Origin: Ruminococcus sp.
GTDB lineage: Bacteria; Bacillota; Clostridia; Oscillospirales; Ruminococcaceae
Assembly (NCBI GenBank): GCA_017519145.1
Contig: JAFWTA010000004.1
Span: forward strand, 1 to 37,623
Length of the DNA: 37,623 bases
Direction of reading: 5' to 3'
A program made the position numbers and the translations under genes. This document shows, one piece after another, positions 7,922 through 16,225 of the stretch (the stretch's first letter is position 1; the number at the start of each line of letters is the position of its first letter). Under the pieces are notes generated by a model that saw only the letters and a list, made by a program, of their open reading frames with translations, searched no databases and was not told the DNA's origin.

Positions 7922-8326
7922 TTATTCGTCGTCGTCATCGCCGCCGTCGTTTCCGTCGCCGAAATAGAGGTTCGTCATCTGCTGCATACCGTACTTCTCG
8001 GCAAATCTCTCGAAGGCTTCCCTTGCCTTGACCCAGCTGTAACCTGCGGCGATAAGGGCAGCGTCGCTGATGTCGCTGAGCTCATCGTAAAAGGCAAGAC
8101 CTATCACCAGATTCTCCTTGGTATTGTCATCGGTTAGCCTGTCCACTTCCTCAACGGCTTCTTTTATCTCGCCGTTTCTCAGCTTTTCTATGAGGGTGTA
8201 GGCCTTCTGGTTGTTCACTTCCTGAAGCATAGCGAAGGACTGATCCACCTTTGCGTCCAGCAGCACCTTTGCCATGACTGCGGTTATTTCCTTTATTTGG
8301 CGCATGATATAGTCCTGTTCATACAT
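7922..8326 (-). CDS. Small acidic-tailed protein, DUF6483-like
   Basis: The 134-residue product begins MYEQDYIMRQIKEIT, which resembles the start of DUF6483 proteins found in Firmicutes. The body is predicted to be helical and may contain TPR-like hairpins. The last ~12 residues are almost entirely Asp/Gly/Glu, a common flexible acidic tail. No function is known to me. AAAGGAGA precedes the ATG. It lies between the dnaJ terminator and the DUF2383-like gene, in the same direction, and may be cotranscribed with the latter. Confidence 0.75.
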   Translation of the reverse strand: MYEQDYIMRQIKEITAVMAKVLLDAKVDQSFAMLQEVNNQKAYTLIEKLRNGEIKEAVEEVDRLTDDNTKENLVIGLAFYDELSDISDAALIAAGYSWVKAREAFERFAEKYGMQQMTNLYFGDGNDGGDDDDE

Positions 8327-8346
8327 AGTCCTGTCTCCTTTCCGTA

Positions 8347-8382
8347 TAAAAACAGACCTGCAACTATATGCAGCAGGTCTGT
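8347..8382 (-). terminator. Rho-independent terminator after dnaJ
   Basis: On the minus strand, arms ACAGACCTGC and GCAGGTCTGT enclose an 11-nt loop and are followed directly by TTTTTA. The hairpin begins 8 nt beyond the dnaJ stop codon. Confidence 0.88.
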
Positions 8383-8390
8383 GTCATTTA

Positions 8391-9542
8391 TCAAAGATCC
8401 AGCTTTGAGCGGAGCTTCTCGAAGAAGCTCTGGCGCTTTGCGTAATTCTTTTCCGTGAGCGAAGCCTCGAACTGCTTCAGCAGGTCTTTCTGCTTCTTGG
8501 TAAGGTTCTTGGGGACCTCAACGTATATCTTTACATACTGATTTCCGCGGTCTGTGCGGTGGAGTCTCTGCACTCCCTTGCCCTTGAGGCGGAAGATAGT
8601 GCCTGTCTGAGTGCCTTCGCCGATGGTGTACTTCACATCACCGTCAATGGTGGGAACGGTTATCTCCGCGCCGAGAACGGCTTCCATATAAGTAACGGGA
8701 ATATCGCAGTGTATGTCGTAGCCCTCGCGCTTGAAGATGGGGTGGGACTTTACGTTGATACCTACGAGGAGGTCGCCGTTGGGACCGCCGTTGATACCGC
8801 AGTCGCCCTGACCGCCGATACGCAGTGTCTGTCCGTCATCGATACCTGCGGGGATGTCGATGGAAACAGTCTTCTGGACTCTCACTCTGCCGACGCCGCG
8901 GCACTTTGAGCAGGGGTTCTTGATTATCTTACCCTTGCCTCCGCAGTGGGGACATGGCTTTGATGATGAAATAGCGCCAAAGGGAGTACGCTGTGTGGTC
9001 TTTACCGAACCTCTGCCCTGACAGTCGGGACAGATATCGGGTGTTGAGCCTGCCTCTGCACCCGAGCCCTTACATGAGTCGCAGACGCACATACGATTGA
9101 CTCTCAGGTCGTACTTCTTGCCTGTGCAGGCGTCCATGAAGTTGATGGTAACGGTCTCCTGAATGTCCGAGCCTCTCCTCGGAGCGTTTGCATTTGAGCG
9201 CTTGGAGCCGCCGCCGAAGCCGAATCCGCCGAAGATGCTGCCGAGGATATCGTCCATATCGGCAAAGCCGCCGAAGCCGCCCATGCCGTCAGCGCCGCCG
9301 CCGCCGTAGCTGGGATCAACGCCTGCATGGCCGAACTGGTCGTATCTTGCACGCTTTTCGGGGTCTGAAAGCACCTCATGAGCCTCATTTATCTCCTGAA
9401 ACTTCTCAACATAAGAGGGATCATCGGGATGGAGGTCGGGGTGGTTCTCTCTTGCCTTTTTACGGAAGGCTTTTTTTATCTCGTCCTCGGAAGCCCCCTT
9501 CTGGAGACCGAGGACCTCGTAATAATCTCTTTTTTCTGCCAT
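8391..9542 (-). CDS. dnaJ: Chaperone protein DnaJ
   Basis: DnaJ (Hsp40) delivers unfolded clients to DnaK and stimulates its ATPase. The N-terminal J domain carries the HPD motif (NHPDLHP, about residues 34-40). A Gly/Phe-rich segment follows at ~75-115. The zinc-binding region holds four CxxCxGxG repeats (beginning CDSCKGSG, CPDCQGRG, CPHCGGKG and CSKCRGVG), and the C-terminal substrate-binding domain ends near residue 383, so this is a full-length type I DnaJ. AAGGAG precedes the ATG. It is the last heat-shock gene of the cluster, but 634 bp of repeat-rich DNA separates it from dnaK, so it may have its own promoter or rely on read-through. Confidence 0.98.
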   Translation of the reverse strand: MAEKRDYYEVLGLQKGASEDEIKKAFRKKARENHPDLHPDDPSYVEKFQEINEAHEVLSDPEKRARYDQFGHAGVDPSYGGGGADGMGGFGGFADMDDILGSIFGGFGFGGGSKRSNANAPRRGSDIQETVTINFMDACTGKKYDLRVNRMCVCDSCKGSGAEAGSTPDICPDCQGRGSVKTTQRTPFGAISSSKPCPHCGGKGKIIKNPCSKCRGVGRVRVQKTVSIDIPAGIDDGQTLRIGGQGDCGINGGPNGDLLVGINVKSHPIFKREGYDIHCDIPVTYMEAVLGAEITVPTIDGDVKYTIGEGTQTGTIFRLKGKGVQRLHRTDRGNQYVKIYVEVPKNLTKKQKDLLKQFEASLTEKNYAKRQSFFEKLRSKLDL

Positions 9543-9557
9543 ATCTATTCTCCTTAT

Positions 9558-9635
9558 TAGTGAGTAGTGAGTAGAGAGTAGAGAGTAGCATGAAGAAGCA
9601 AAAACTACTTTCTACTTACTACTTTCTACTTACTA
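9558..9635. repeat. Heptad-built inverted repeat upstream of dnaJ
   Basis: Two 31-nt arms, at 9558-9588 and 9605-9635, are built from variants of the heptamer AGTAGWR. They are inverted relative to each other around a 16-nt spacer. They could form an imperfect hairpin (A-U and G-U rich) ending ~16 nt upstream of the dnaJ start codon, close to its ribosome binding site. Confidence 0.75.
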
Positions 9636-9653
9636 ATTTGCCGTGCCTGTAAA

Positions 9654-10136
9654 TACACCTTTAGGGCGGCGGAGAGCCTCCGCTCCCTTTTTCGCGTCAT
9701 AATACCATCAAAACGGTAATATTTTTCCGCGCGGTATATTCTTATATACACCTTTAGGGCGGGCGGAGAGCCTCCGCTCCCTTTTTCGCGTCATAATACC
9801 ATCAAAACGACAATATTTTTCCGCGCGGCATATTCTTATATACACCTTTAGGGCGGCGAAGAGCCTCCGCTCCCTTTTTCGCGTCATAATACTATCATAA
9901 CGGTAATATTTTTCCGCGCGGCATATTCTTATATACACCTTTAGGGCGGCGGAGAGCCTCCGCTCCCTTTTTCGCGTCATAATACCATCATAACGGTAAT
10001 ATTTTTCCGCGCGGCATATTCTTATATACACCTTTAGGGCGGGCGGAGAGCCTCCGCTCCCTTTTTCGCGTCATAATACCATCAAAACGGTAATATTTTT
10101 CCGCGCGGCATATTCTTATATACACCTTTAGGGCGG
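9654..10136. repeat. Five-copy ~93-bp tandem repeat between dnaK and dnaJ
   Basis: Units start at 9654, 9747, 9841, 9934 and 10027 with lengths 93, 94, 93, 93 and 94. A 16-bp partial sixth copy begins at 10121. Each unit starts TACACCTTTAGGGCGG and includes the hairpin GCGGAGAGCCTCCGC followed by TCCCTTTTTCGC, which reads like a rho-independent terminator in the plus direction, opposite to the heat-shock genes. Copies differ at only a few positions, as expected of a VNTR. Unlike CRISPR, there are no unique spacers. The 93-bp units keep one minus-strand frame open (31-residue period), but the 94-bp units shift it. Confidence 0.95.
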
Positions 10137-10151
10137 AAGGTTTTCCGCCCT
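10130..10151. terminator. Hairpin downstream of dnaK
   Basis: Perfect 9-bp arms (AGGGCGGAA at 10130-10138, TTCCGCCCT at 10143-10151) lie 26 nt past the dnaK stop codon. There is no U-tract in the dnaK direction, so it may stabilise the dnaK mRNA 3' end or pause polymerase rather than terminate efficiently. Confidence 0.5.
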
Positions 10152-10176
10152 TTGTATGGTGTTAATTTATCGGTTA

Positions 10177-12039
10177 TCAGACCTCTGTGAAGTCTGCGTC
10201 AACTACTCCGTCGTCATTGCCGCCCTGAGCGCCTGCATCAGCAGCACCGCCCATGTTAGCGAACTGTGAAGGATCAATGCCCTGAGCACCGCCGTTGGGA
10301 GCTGCCTGCTGGTAGATCTTTGCAGAGAGATCGTAGAATGCCTTCTGGAGGTCTTCCTTCAGGTTCTTGATCTCGTCAGCGTTGTCGGCAGCGATAGCAG
10401 ACTTGAGAGCTGTGCACTTAGCCTCGATGTTTGACTTCTCGTCAGCAGATACCTTGTCGCCGAAGTCTGTGAGAGCCTTCTCGCACTGGAATACAAGGTT
10501 CTCAGCCTCGTTCTTGTTGTCAACTGCCTCACGGCGCTTCTTATCCTCAGCAGCGTACTGCTCGGCTTCCTTTACAGCCTTGTCGATGTCCTCCTTGGAC
10601 ATATTTGTGGAAGCTGTGATGGAGATGTTCTGCTCCTTGCCTGTGCCGAGGTCCTTAGCGGATACATGAACGATACCGTTCTGGTCTATATCGAATGTTA
10701 CCTCGATCTGGGGGATTCCTCTGGGAGCGGGAGCGATACCGTCGAGACGGAATGTACCCAGCTGCTTGTTGTCGCGAGCGAACTCACGCTCACCCTGAAG
10801 TACGTTGATATCAACAGCAGGCTGATTGTCTGCATATGTTGAGAATACCTGTGACTTCTTTGTAGGGATAGTTGTATTTCTCTCGATCATTCTTGTGCAT
10901 ACGCCGCCTGCTGTCTCGATACCCAGTGAAAGGGGAGTTACATCGAGGAGGAGGAGTCCGTTCTTGACGTCGCCGCCGAGAACGCCGCCCTGGTATGCAG
11001 CACCGAGAGCTACGCACTCATCAGGGTTGATGCCCTTGAAGGGATCCTTGCCGATAAGCTTCTTTACAGCTTCCTGAACAGCGGGGATTCTTGAAGAACC
11101 GCCGACCATGAGGACCTTGTTGATCTCTGAGATGTTGAGACCGCTGTCGCTGAGAGCCTGTCTTACAGGTCCCATAGTAGCCTCTACGAGGTCTGCTGTG
11201 AGCTCGTTGAACTTAGCCTGTGTAAGAGTAAGGTCAAGGTGCTTGGGGGTACCTGTTGCATCAACAGTGATGAAGGGGATGTTGATATTTGATGTTGTTG
11301 TGGAAGAAAGCTCGATCTTGGACTTTTCAGCTGCGTCCTTGAGTCTCTGTGCAGCCATCTTGTCCTGTGAAAGGTCGATGCCCTCAGTCTTCTTGAACTC
11401 CTCAACGATCCAGTTGATTATACGCTGGTCGAAGTCGTCGCCGCCGAGACGGTTGTTACCTGCTGTTGCAAGAACCTGCTGAACGTCCTCGCCCATTTCG
11501 ATGATGGAAACATCGAATGTACCGCCGCCGAGGTCGTAAACCATAACGGTCTGCTCCTCTTCCTTGTCGATACCGTAGGAGAGAGCTGCGGCTGTAGGCT
11601 CGTTGATGATACGCTTAACGGTAAGACCTGCGATCTGACCTGCGTCCTTAGTAGCCTGTCTCTGTGAGTCTGTGAAGTAAGCAGGAACTGTGATAACAGC
11701 CTCTGTTACAGGCTCGCCGAGGTAAGCCTCTGCGTCAGCCTTCAGCTTCTGAAGGATCATAGCTGAGATCTCCTGAGGAGTGTAGTTCTTGCCGTCAATG
11801 CTTACTTTATAATCAGAACCCATGTGTCTCTTGATGGAAGAAACTGTTCTGTCGTGGTTTGTGATAGCCTGTCTCTTAGCCACCTGACCTACGAGACGCT
11901 CGCCGTTGTTTGTGAAAGCGACAACGGAAGGAGTTGTTCTTGCGCCTTCGCTGTTGGGGATAACTACAGCGTTACCGCCCTCCATAACTGCTACGCAAGA
12001 GTTAGTTGTACCAAGATCGATACCAATGATTTTTCCCAT
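10177..12039 (-). CDS. dnaK: Chaperone protein DnaK
   Basis: DnaK is the Hsp70 ATPase chaperone that binds exposed hydrophobic segments in the cytosol with DnaJ and GrpE. The actin-like ATPase domain starts with GIDLGTTNS and includes the phosphate-2 loop [10 protein letters not shown] and the adenosine motif [12 protein letters not shown]. The substrate-binding domain follows from about residue 370, with the helical lid up to ~590 and a Gly/Ala-rich acidic tail. The 620-residue length is typical. An AGGAGGAA site precedes the ATG. It lies 135 nt downstream of grpE and belongs to the HrcA/CIRCE-controlled cluster. Confidence 0.99.
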   Translation of the reverse strand: MGKIIGIDLGTTNSCVAVMEGGNAVVIPNSEGARTTPSVVAFTNNGERLVGQVAKRQAITNHDRTVSSIKRHMGSDYKVSIDGKNYTPQEISAMILQKLKADAEAYLGEPVTEAVITVPAYFTDSQRQATKDAGQIAGLTVKRIINEPTAAALSYGIDKEEEQTVMVYDLGGGTFDVSIIEMGEDVQQVLATAGNNRLGGDDFDQRIINWIVEEFKKTEGIDLSQDKMAAQRLKDAAEKSKIELSSTTTSNINIPFITVDATGTPKHLDLTLTQAKFNELTADLVEATMGPVRQALSDSGLNISEINKVLMVGGSSRIPAVQEAVKKLIGKDPFKGINPDECVALGAAYQGGVLGGDVKNGLLLLDVTPLSLGIETAGGVCTRMIERNTTIPTKKSQVFSTYADNQPAVDINVLQGEREFARDNKQLGTFRLDGIAPAPRGIPQIEVTFDIDQNGIVHVSAKDLGTGKEQNISITASTNMSKEDIDKAVKEAEQYAAEDKKRREAVDNKNEAENLVFQCEKALTDFGDKVSADEKSNIEAKCTALKSAIAADNADEIKNLKEDLQKAFYDLSAKIYQQAAPNGGAQGIDPSQFANMGGAADAGAQGGNDDGVVDADFTEV

Positions 12040-12145
12040 AATAAATTCCTCCTGATCTATAAGCCATCAGCCGTGAGCCTTCAGCCCTTAGCCGATGTTG
12101 TCCGCTTTGCGGACAGATTTGATTGTTCTTATCGATGTTATTTCC

Positions 12146-12166
12146 GGAACGCCGGGGCGGCGTTCC
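12146..12166. repeat. Small hairpin in the grpE-dnaK gap
   Basis: Arms GGAACGCC and GGCGTTCC flank GGGGC, matching the core of the dispersed GTAGGGAACG repeats. The same gap also holds a GTCCGC/GCGGAC hairpin near 12099-12115 and a run of AGCC-based direct repeats at about 12060-12095. Confidence 0.55.
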
Positions 12167-12174
12167 CTGCAAGA

Positions 12175-12750
12175 CTAAACTGCCACTGCCACCATAGCGG
12201 GGCGTACCAACTTGTCGCCGAGCATATAGCCCTTCTGGAAGACTGCACAGACATGATTGCTTGCATAGTCGGTGCCGTCCTGCTGCTGGATAGCGTTGTG
12301 TACGTTGGGGTCGAATTCCGCGCCGAGAGCTTCTATCTCTGTCACGTTCATCTGTGTCAGGAAGGCTGTGAGCTGGTTGTATATCATGCTCATGCCGTTC
12401 TTGAAGTTCTCGTCGGTACACTCTGCCTCAAGAGATCTCTCGAAGCTGTCCAGTACGGGGAGGAGCTTCTCCACGCATTTTACGGAAGCGTTCTGATAGG
12501 TCTCTGTCTTTTCCTTGGCAGTTCTCTTGCGGTAGTTGTCGTACTCTGCAAAGAGCCGCAGATACTTGTCGTTAGCCTCTGCCAGCGCGTCCTCAAGGTC
12601 TGAGAACTGAGTTGCGGTGTCGTTGTACTCGCTGACCGCGTCGGCTTCTTCAAGCTCTTCTGTATTTTCTTCCTCGGGAGCCTCTGCGGTATCGCCTGCA
12701 AGCTCTTCCTGCTGTTCCAGCTCCTCTGAGATATTCTCATTTTTTTCCAT
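12175..12750 (-). CDS. grpE: Nucleotide exchange factor GrpE
   Basis: GrpE releases ADP from DnaK and so resets the chaperone cycle. The first ~65 residues are very acidic (Glu/Asp-rich) and probably disordered. The long dimerising helix includes YLRLFAEYDNYRKRT, a hallmark of the family, and the C-terminal beta domain includes FQKGYMLGDKLVRPAMVAVA. The 191-residue length is normal. AAAGGAGC precedes the ATG. The gene starts 16 nt after hrcA and is clearly in the same transcript. Confidence 0.97.
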   Translation of the reverse strand: MEKNENISEELEQQEELAGDTAEAPEEENTEELEEADAVSEYNDTATQFSDLEDALAEANDKYLRLFAEYDNYRKRTAKEKTETYQNASVKCVEKLLPVLDSFERSLEAECTDENFKNGMSMIYNQLTAFLTQMNVTEIEALGAEFDPNVHNAIQQQDGTDYASNHVCAVFQKGYMLGDKLVRPAMVAVAV

Positions 12751-12766
12751 CGGTCATTGCTCCTTT

Positions 12767-13813
12767 CTACGGCTCCTGCAAATTGTCGGGAGCGTTTATG
12801 ATGTCATCATCGCCGCTGTCCATCAGCGAGGATATCCTCTGCGTCAGGTATTCGACGTATGGAATGATCTTTTTGTAATCCACTCTCATGGGACCTATGA
12901 CTCCCAGAGAGCCTGCCTCCTTGCCGTCCTTGCGGTACTTGGAGACGATAAGGCTTGAATTTCCGATAGCGAAGCTGTCGTTCTCCGCACCGAACTTCAC
13001 CTGTATGCCGCTGAATGCGTTTTCAAGGAGCTCCGAGAGACCGTCCTTGTGTTCTATGAACTTGACGACCTCCATTTTGTCCAGCTCATCGCAGGACAGG
13101 AGCTTTTCGCTTCCGCTGACTGTCAGCTCCTGCTGACGAAGATCCTCGGAGAGCTCGCATATGCCCTTTACAAGGGGCGAAAGCGATACCATGTAGGCGC
13201 TTACTGCGGCTACCATATTGTCCATCATCTCCTCGGAGAGCTCGTCTACGGAGACTCCGCTGAGATTTTCCTCTATATAATGTGTAAAGAAATCGAGCTG
13301 TTCATGGCTGAGGTCGAATTCGAGTCTGCAAGCCTTGTTCTTGATGTTTCCGCTGGAGGTTATGAGCAGGATAACGTAAAGGCGCTTTCCTGTGGGGATA
13401 ACTTCTACCTTTGATATGACCGAGAACCTCGGAACAGCGTTCGTTACCACTGCTGCACAGTGAGTGATCTCCGTGAGAGCCGTAGCGGCATTCTGCACAA
13501 GGAGCTCCTCGGGGGTATCCTTATCGCCAAGCATATCATCGATCATTTTCTTTTCTTCCTCGGGGATGTCGTGAGGAGTCATGAGCTCGTCGATGTAGAG
13601 GCGGTAGCCCTTGAAGGTAGGAACTCGTCCTGCCGAGGTATGGGGCTGTTCAAGGTAACCCAGCTGTTCGAGAGCCGCCATATCGTTTCGGATAGTAGCG
13701 GAGGAAACATTGATATTTTCCAGCTTCGAGATCGATTTCGAGCCGACGGGTTCACCCGTCCTGACATATTCGTCAACCACGGCAGCGAGTATCTTCAGTT
13801 TTCTTTCGTCCAC
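12767..13813 (-). CDS. hrcA: Heat-inducible transcription repressor HrcA
   Basis: HrcA binds CIRCE operators and represses heat-shock operons; in known systems GroEL keeps it active. The N-terminal winged helix covers about residues 1-75 (ERKLKILAAVVDEYV, then NDMAALEQLGYL), followed by the HrcA dimerisation domain up to ~335. I place the start at the GTG at 13813, giving 348 residues, because GGGAGGGAG lies just upstream and HrcA proteins usually begin near DERKLKIL. An in-frame ATG further upstream at 13858 would run across the CIRCE operator. It is the first gene of hrcA-grpE-dnaK and is autoregulated through the CIRCE site 39 bp upstream of the start. Confidence 0.96.
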   Translation of the reverse strand: MDERKLKILAAVVDEYVRTGEPVGSKSISKLENINVSSATIRNDMAALEQLGYLEQPHTSAGRVPTFKGYRLYIDELMTPHDIPEEEKKMIDDMLGDKDTPEELLVQNAATALTEITHCAAVVTNAVPRFSVISKVEVIPTGKRLYVILLITSSGNIKNKACRLEFDLSHEQLDFFTHYIEENLSGVSVDELSEEMMDNMVAAVSAYMVSLSPLVKGICELSEDLRQQELTVSGSEKLLSCDELDKMEVVKFIEHKDGLSELLENAFSGIQVKFGAENDSFAIGNSSLIVSKYRKDGKEAGSLGVIGPMRVDYKKIIPYVEYLTQRISSLMDSGDDDIINAPDNLQEP

Positions 13814-13851
13814 GATACTCCCTCCCTTTATCGATCTGTCTACTGACCTCG

Positions 13852-13878
13852 TTAGCACTCTAACTCTCTGAGTGCTAA
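13852..13878. promoter_or_regulatory. CIRCE operator
   Basis: TTAGCACTC-N9-GAGTGCTAA matches the CIRCE consensus perfectly. It lies just downstream of the -10 box of the hrcA promoter, where bound HrcA would block transcription of hrcA-grpE-dnaK. Confidence 0.98.
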
Positions 13879-13882
13879 CTAT

Positions 13883-13911
13883 AATTTATCACTATTGTGA
13901 GGTTTTGTCAA
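13883..13911 (-). promoter_or_regulatory. Sigma-A promoter of hrcA-grpE-dnaK
   Basis: On the minus strand TTGACA (13911-13906) and TAAATT (13888-13883) are 17 nt apart. The predicted transcription start falls within or next to the CIRCE element. Confidence 0.85.
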
Positions 13912-14019
13912 GGGTTTTATGCATTTTCGGCTTTTTTACCTAAATTAACCATGGTCTGACTATCATTTAGAGCATTTTGACAAATAGCGGAACAAGCCGT
14001 GTTTTCGTGCTTCAGCCTA

Positions 14020-14048
14020 TTGACAAAGGCGTTTTTTCATCGTATAAT
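14020..14048 (+). promoter_or_regulatory. Sigma-A promoter of folT-folC
   Basis: A perfect TTGACA (14020-14025) and a perfect TATAAT (14043-14048) are separated by 17 nt. The transcript would start about 25 nt before the THF riboswitch. Confidence 0.9.
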
Positions 14049-14081
14049 AATAGTGCAGTAAAGGCACTGCAAAAAACATTT

Positions 14082-14194
14082 GAAGAGTAAAAATGTGTTC
14101 GTTATACCACAAGGTATTCCAGTGTTGACCGAACGGGGAGTTGTCGGTCAAACGAAAAGCTCAGGCTTACGGTTCACATTTTGCATCCCGCTTC
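14082..14194 (+). promoter_or_regulatory. Tetrahydrofolate (THF) riboswitch
   Basis: The 5' side GAAGAGTAAAAATGTGTTCG and the 3' side GGTTCACATTTTGCATCCC-GCTTC match the conserved ends of the THF riboswitch. The 3' end resembles the hallmark GGTGAAT-CATTGCATCCGCTCC. GAAG/CTTC closes P1, and a TTGACCGA ... TCGGTCAA helix forms an inner arm. The position directly upstream of a folate transporter gene agrees with known THF-I riboswitches. How it switches the gene is not clear: only a weak GACAA ... TTGTC hairpin with a U-rich segment separates it from the AGGAGG site. The class call is by motif memory. Confidence 0.85.
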
Positions 14195-14264
14195 ATAGGA
14201 CAACTAAAAAAGAAACAGAACCTTCTTTTCTTGTCGTATGAGTGAGGAAAAGGAGGTTATTTTT

Positions 14265-14825
14265 ATGACTACAAACAACAAAGGCGCAGCTGTAAAGTCT
14301 GATATCAGGCTTTTCGGAAGCACAAAGGTACTGGTGCTGGCAGCACTTCTCATTGCTATCAGCGTTGTGGGAAAATCACTGAGAGTTGACATCTTTAGCG
14401 TTATCCGAATCAGCGCAGAGACACTGCCTATTCTTATGGCAGGCATCTTCTTCGGACCCTTTATCGGTGCCGCAGTCGGTGCAGGCGCAGACCTTATCGG
14501 ATGTCTTGTAACAGGCATGACCCCTGCGCCCATGATAACCCTCGGCGCAGCGGCAACAGGTTTTATGGCAGGACTTGTATATAATAATGTATTCAAGAAC
14601 AAGCTCCTCCCCAGAATAGCTCTGTCGGTCATCATCGCAAGACTTGTGGGCTCAGTGCTCATTACAACAACAAGTCTGTATTTCCTCTTCCCTGCAATGA
14701 GACCACAGCTCATCTGGAGACCCGTGACAAGTCTGGTAATGGCTGTTATCGAGATCAGCATAATCTATATGCTCATGAGCAACAAGGCATTTGCGGCTCA
14801 GCTTGAAAAAATAAGAAAAAAATGA
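14265..14825 (+). CDS. folT: Folate ECF transporter substrate-binding subunit FolT
   Basis: FolT is the membrane S-component that captures folate for the shared ECF energy-coupling module. The 186-residue protein has about six hydrophobic segments, including LVLAALLIAISVVGKSL at the N-terminus and the compact GIFFGPFIGAAVGAGADLIG motif typical of small ECF S-components. The ATG at 14265 is chosen because AGGAGG lies 8 nt upstream; an in-frame ATG at 14238 lies before that site. Folate specificity is inferred from the THF riboswitch upstream and from folC, which overlaps its end by 4 nt (ATGA). The EcfA/EcfT partners are not in this window. Confidence 0.92.
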   Translation: MTTNNKGAAVKSDIRLFGSTKVLVLAALLIAISVVGKSLRVDIFSVIRISAETLPILMAGIFFGPFIGAAVGAGADLIGCLVTGMTPAPMITLGAAATGFMAGLVYNNVFKNKLLPRIALSVIIARLVGSVLITTTSLYFLFPAMRPQLIWRPVTSLVMAVIEISIIYMLMSNKAFAAQLEKIRKK

Positions 14826-16102
14826 ACTATACAGAAGCACTTGAGTACATGAAAAAGGCTGCCGAAAGAGGCAGCGTTCTGGGACTTTCCCGTGTTACCG
14901 AGCTTCTTCATATCATGGGAGACCCACAGGACAGGGTAAGGACTGTCCATATCTCGGGCACCAACGGAAAGGGCTCCTTCGGGGCTATGCTGACGGCTGT
15001 GCTGAAAAGTGCAGGCTATAGGGTGGGGGGCTTTTCTTCACCTGCCATCACATCTGTCACAGACAGCTTCCGTATCGGCGGCGAGGAGATATCACAGCAG
15101 GAGTTTGCCGACCTTATCGGCGATATAGCTCCCATTTGCGAGAGCATGGAGGAAAAGCCCACGGAGTTCGAGGTGCTGACGGCGGCAGCCTTTGAGCTGT
15201 TCGTGCGCCGGGGCTGCGATATAGCCATAGTCGAATGCGGCATGGGCGGCGACCTTGACTCCACCAACGTCATAAAGGCTCCCGTGCTTTCGGTCATCAC
15301 CAACGTCCAGAAGGATCATAGCGCCTTTCTCGGCGATACCGTGGCGGAGATAGCCTCCCACAAGGCAGGCATCATCAAGCAGGGCAGACCTGTTTACTTC
15401 GGCGGCGACAGCGAGGAAGCCTATGAGATCATCGCCGACAGGGCAAAAGCTATGGACGCAGAGCTGTTCCTGCCCGATTATTCGCGGTTCTCGTGGAGCG
15501 AAGACTGCTGCACCACCGACGGTGCGGACATAGTTTTCGAGGGCGAAAAGCTGCACATTCCCCTTCTCGGCACATATCAGTTCATCAACGCTGTGAATGT
15601 GCTGAGCTGCGTGGAGATACTCAGGCATCAGGGACTCGGCATTCCCTCCGACGCCGTAAAGAGCGGACTTGCCGGAGTTAAATGGCACGGGCGCTTTGAG
15701 GTGCTGTGCAGGGAGCCTCTCATCATATACGACGGCGCTCACAATCCCGACGGCATACGCTGTGCAGCAGACAGTATACGTCTGTATTTCGGCGGCAGAA
15801 AGGTGGCGCTCCTCATCGGAGTAATGGCGGACAAGGAGTACGGTCTCTATGGGGATATGCTTGGTGAGCTGGCGGTGAGAGCTTTTGCTGTAAAGCCCGA
15901 TAATCCCCGTTCACTGGACAGCGAAAAGCTGGCGGACACTCTTACGGAACGCGGACTTCCCACCACAGCCTTTGCAGACCTTTGCGAGGGAGTTGCCGCG
16001 GCGTACAGCTATGCTGCCGAGAATAACGTCCCTCTCATAGCACTGGGGTCGCTGTATATGTACAGAGAGTTCACGGAAGCTCTCGGAAATATAATCGAAT
16101 AA
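14822..16102 (+). CDS. folC: Folylpolyglutamate synthase / dihydrofolate synthase
   Basis: FolC adds glutamate to folates in an ATP-dependent reaction, trapping them in the cell; many homologues also make dihydrofolate from dihydropteroate. The Mur-ligase-type ATP loop is HISGTNGKGS near residues 41-50. The central ATPase domain contains VECGMGGDLDSTN, and the C-terminal domain includes YDGAHNPDG. The 426-residue length is typical. The start ATG overlaps the folT stop as ATGA, so the two genes are translationally coupled. Import and polyglutamylation are thus placed under the same THF riboswitch. The sequence alone cannot tell whether it is bifunctional. Confidence 0.95.
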   Translation: MNYTEALEYMKKAAERGSVLGLSRVTELLHIMGDPQDRVRTVHISGTNGKGSFGAMLTAVLKSAGYRVGGFSSPAITSVTDSFRIGGEEISQQEFADLIGDIAPICESMEEKPTEFEVLTAAAFELFVRRGCDIAIVECGMGGDLDSTNVIKAPVLSVITNVQKDHSAFLGDTVAEIASHKAGIIKQGRPVYFGGDSEEAYEIIADRAKAMDAELFLPDYSRFSWSEDCCTTDGADIVFEGEKLHIPLLGTYQFINAVNVLSCVEILRHQGLGIPSDAVKSGLAGVKWHGRFEVLCREPLIIYDGAHNPDGIRCAADSIRLYFGGRKVALLIGVMADKEYGLYGDMLGELAVRAFAVKPDNPRSLDSEKLADTLTERGLPTTAFADLCEGVAAAYSYAAENNVPLIALGSLYMYREFTEALGNIIE

Positions 16103-16154
16103 AAATGCAGCTTCAATGCTGAATATAAATTGGAATATAGCTTACAAAACACAA

Positions 16155-16185
16155 TGCCCCTGAGCGTTACAAAACGCTCAGGGGC
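16155..16185. terminator. Terminator-like hairpin between folC and the esterase gene
   Basis: Arms GCCCCTGAGCGTT and AACGCTCAGGGGC form a strong stem between two converging genes. On the minus strand the flanking ATTGTGTTTTG is T-rich, so it probably serves both directions. Confidence 0.75.
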
Positions 16186-16225
16186 AAAACTTCTTTATGG
16201 ATATCTGTCTTAGATGAAGGTTTTA

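Noticed and set aside
9708-10031. Coding gene with 31-residue repeats on the minus strand
   Set aside because: The frame is open only because 93 is a multiple of three; 94-bp units shift it, the composition is Arg/Tyr-rich noise, and no ribosome binding site is evident.
9654-10136. CRISPR array
   Set aside because: The units repeat end to end without unique spacers, each ~93 bp, and no cas genes are nearby.
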